16,258 nucleotides of DNA from positions 1-16,258 of the forward strand of contig DIQS01000011.1 of assembly GCA_002427325.1 (NCBI GenBank), written 5' to 3'. Source of the stretch: Cloacimonetes bacterium UBA5456 (lineage in GTDB: Bacteria > Cloacimonadota > Cloacimonadia > Cloacimonadales > Cloacimonadaceae). The position numbers and the translations under genes are program-made. A model generated the notes under the pieces. It was not told where the DNA came from and did not search any database. It saw only the letters and a program-made list of their open reading frames with translations. This document shows, in pieces, positions 14,900 through 16,258 of the stretch (positions are counted from its first letter, which is position 1; each line of letters begins with the position of its first letter).

Positions 14900-15886
14900 T
14901 TATTTTTGAGACATAAGTAAGACGAGGACGGAGGTGTTGACCACATCCTCGGTTGAACATCCGCGAGAGAGATCGCAAATGGGAGCAGCCAAGCCCTGAA
15001 TAATGGGCCCGATTGCTTCATATCCAGCCAAACGCTGCACCAATTTATAGCCGATGTTTCCTGATTGAAGATCGGGGAAGATCAGTGTATTTGCACGTCC
15101 CTGAAGCGGACTATTCGGCGCCTTGCTCTTTGCCACGGATTCAACGATTGCGGCATCAAGCTGCAATTCTCCGTCATAAGCAAAGTCAACATTTCTCGCT
15201 TTAAGAATATTCATCGCTGAGCGGACTTTTTCCACCAATTCATGCTCTGCGCTTCCCTTTGTTGAGAAGGAGAGTAGCGCCACTTTCGGTTCGTCACCGA
15301 GTATGTTTTTACGCGTGAAAGCTGTGGAACTGGCAATATCTGCCAACTGTTCATCCGTGGGATTTGGTACCACGGCACAGTCCGAGAAAAGCAGGCTTTC
15401 TTCGCCTTCTTTGGGAGAGACCATGATGAAAGAGGAAGAGACTGTCTTGAGTCCGGGCATCACGCCCACGACCTGCAAGGCGGAGCGTAAAACGTCGCCC
15501 GTTGTATTCGCCGCACCGGCAACCATGCCGGAAACAAGCCCTTCATGCACCATCATCGCTCCGAAGTAGAGCGGATTTTGCATAGTAGCAAGCGCAGCCT
15601 CTTTGCTAAGGCCTTTCTCTTTGCGCTTTTCATAGAAAATATCGGCAAAATCTTGGAGCTTTTCATGTCCGGCAGGATCGATAATTTCAATCCCATCGAG
15701 GCTCACGCCGACTTCAGCAGCTTTGGCTGATACTTGATCTTTGTTTGAGAGCAAAACTACTTTTGCAAGTTTTTCTTTTACGATATTAGCAGCGGCTCTG
15801 ATGACTCTCTCATCCAGCGCTTCGGGTAATACGATCGTGCCGCCTACTTGTCTGGCACGGTTTTTCAAGGTTTCAAGGATGTGCAT
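14900..15886 (-). CDS. pta: Phosphate acetyltransferase
   Basis: A 328-residue cytosolic enzyme interconverting acetyl-CoA + Pi and acetyl phosphate + CoA, a step in acetate formation or use. It matches the short single-domain Pta type: IVLPEALDERVIRAA (18-32), NPLYFGAMMVHEGLVSGMVAG (104-124), TTGDVLRSALQVVG (128-141), FSDCAVVPNPT (167-177), LSFSTKGSAEH (205-215), ELQLDAAIV (240-248), NTLIFPDLQSGNIGYKLVQRL (266-286) and IGPIIQGLAAPICDLSRGCS (292-311). The related phosphate butyryltransferases are shorter and differ in these motifs, so acetyl is favoured. The ATG is directly adjacent to the glyS stop, with GGAG inside the glyS end, implying cotranscription. The usual partner ackA is not in the window. 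Confidence 0.95.
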   Translation of the reverse strand: MHILETLKNRARQVGGTIVLPEALDERVIRAAANIVKEKLAKVVLLSNKDQVSAKAAEVGVSLDGIEIIDPAGHEKLQDFADIFYEKRKEKGLSKEAALATMQNPLYFGAMMVHEGLVSGMVAGAANTTGDVLRSALQVVGVMPGLKTVSSSFIMVSPKEGEESLLFSDCAVVPNPTDEQLADIASSTAFTRKNILGDEPKVALLSFSTKGSAEHELVEKVRSAMNILKARNVDFAYDGELQLDAAIVESVAKSKAPNSPLQGRANTLIFPDLQSGNIGYKLVQRLAGYEAIGPIIQGLAAPICDLSRGCSTEDVVNTSVLVLLMSQK

Positions 15887-16258
15887 TTATTCTCCATTTG
15901 TTTCATTTTCGACAACGAGCTCAGAAAGATCGGCAACGCGATTGAACTCACGACGGATGTTATAAAGCAGCGCATAACGATTTTGCCTGATCTTTTCGTC
16001 TTCACAATTCACCAAGACTTCATCAAAAAAGCGATCGATATCCGGGGCAAGGCTCACCAATTCTTTGAGCGCATGGTGATAGTCCAGCTTTTTAAGTGCT
16101 TGACTGATCCTGCCGCTGAGCGAAGCTAATGCCTCGTGCAGCCTGCGCTCCGCCTCGTGTTCAAACTTGCTCTCATCCAAATCGGAAAAGCTTTCCACAT
16201 TGGCGATGATATTTGCCACGCGTTTATATCCGGTGACGAGGCGAATGAAATCGTCCTC
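15887..16258 (-). CDS. glyS: Glycyl-tRNA synthetase beta subunit, C-terminal part (cut by window edge)
   Basis: Only the last 123 codons are visible; the frame stays open to base 16258, so the true start lies outside. The segment is the C-terminal anticodon-binding (DALR-like) part of bacterial GlyS: YKRVANIIANVESF, then EAERRLHEAL, the hallmark SLAPDIDRFFDEVLVNCEDEKIRQNRYALL and VADLSEL near the end. GlyS pairs with GlyQ in the alpha2beta2 enzyme that charges tRNA-Gly. A GTG at 16217-16219 could be misread as the start, but the preceding codons (GYKR) continue the conserved sequence. It ends immediately before the pta ATG. Confidence 0.93.
   Translation of the reverse strand, partial: EDDFIRLVTGYKRVANIIANVESFSDLDESKFEHEAERRLHEALASLSGRISQALKKLDYHHALKELVSLAPDIDRFFDEVLVNCEDEKIRQNRYALLYNIRREFNRVADLSELVVENETNGE

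Overview
The window looks like chromosomal DNA from a Gram-negative bacterium of the Fibrobacteres-Chlorobi-Bacteroidetes (FCB) assemblage. The best guess is Cloacimonadota or a close neighbour. This rests on exported proteins ending in a FlgD-like/type IX-type sorting tail (an NYPNPFNPET motif), a PorV/PorQ-family outer-membrane protein, a large TonB-dependent receptor with an N-terminal carboxypeptidase-regulatory-like domain, and an exbB-exbD-exbD-tonB set with strong GGAGG-type ribosome binding sites. The phylum call is from family resemblance only; no rRNA or other marker was available. Every supported gene lies on the minus strand, so transcription runs from high to low coordinates. Gaps are mostly 0 to 30 bases, apart from two longer ones of about 130 and 200 bases.

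Right part (12253-16258), housekeeping: the 3' end of glyS (glycyl-tRNA synthetase beta chain), pta (phosphate acetyltransferase), an aspartate-type aminotransferase, an 85-residue single-pass membrane protein of unknown role that overlaps the aminotransferase by four bases, then purM (AIR synthetase). A strong GC-rich hairpin and a candidate promoter lie between the small membrane protein and purM.

Centre and left (275-12051), envelope operon: a 201-base spacer with a possible promoter leads into an Oar-like TonB-dependent receptor, then exbB, two different exbD genes and tonB. Three exported or outer-membrane proteins follow: a 1044-residue protein with a C-terminal sorting-like domain, a 348-residue PorV-like beta-barrel protein, and a 730-residue protein with a clear NYPNPFNP-type sorting tail. 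An intrinsic terminator at about 221-258 closes the series. The layout suggests one unit that makes an outer-membrane receptor, its own proton-driven energiser, and secreted or surface proteins with a partner PorV-like protein.

The most interesting aspect is this combination: a dedicated TonB motor with a PorV homologue and two sorting-tailed proteins, but no core type IX secretion genes, no SusD and no degradative enzymes. The PorV-like protein and the 1044-residue protein also share acidic DxDxDG inserts, one pair of which is nearly identical at the DNA level (37 of 40 bases). Bases 1-223 show no convincing gene. No RNA genes, CRISPR arrays or mobile elements were seen.
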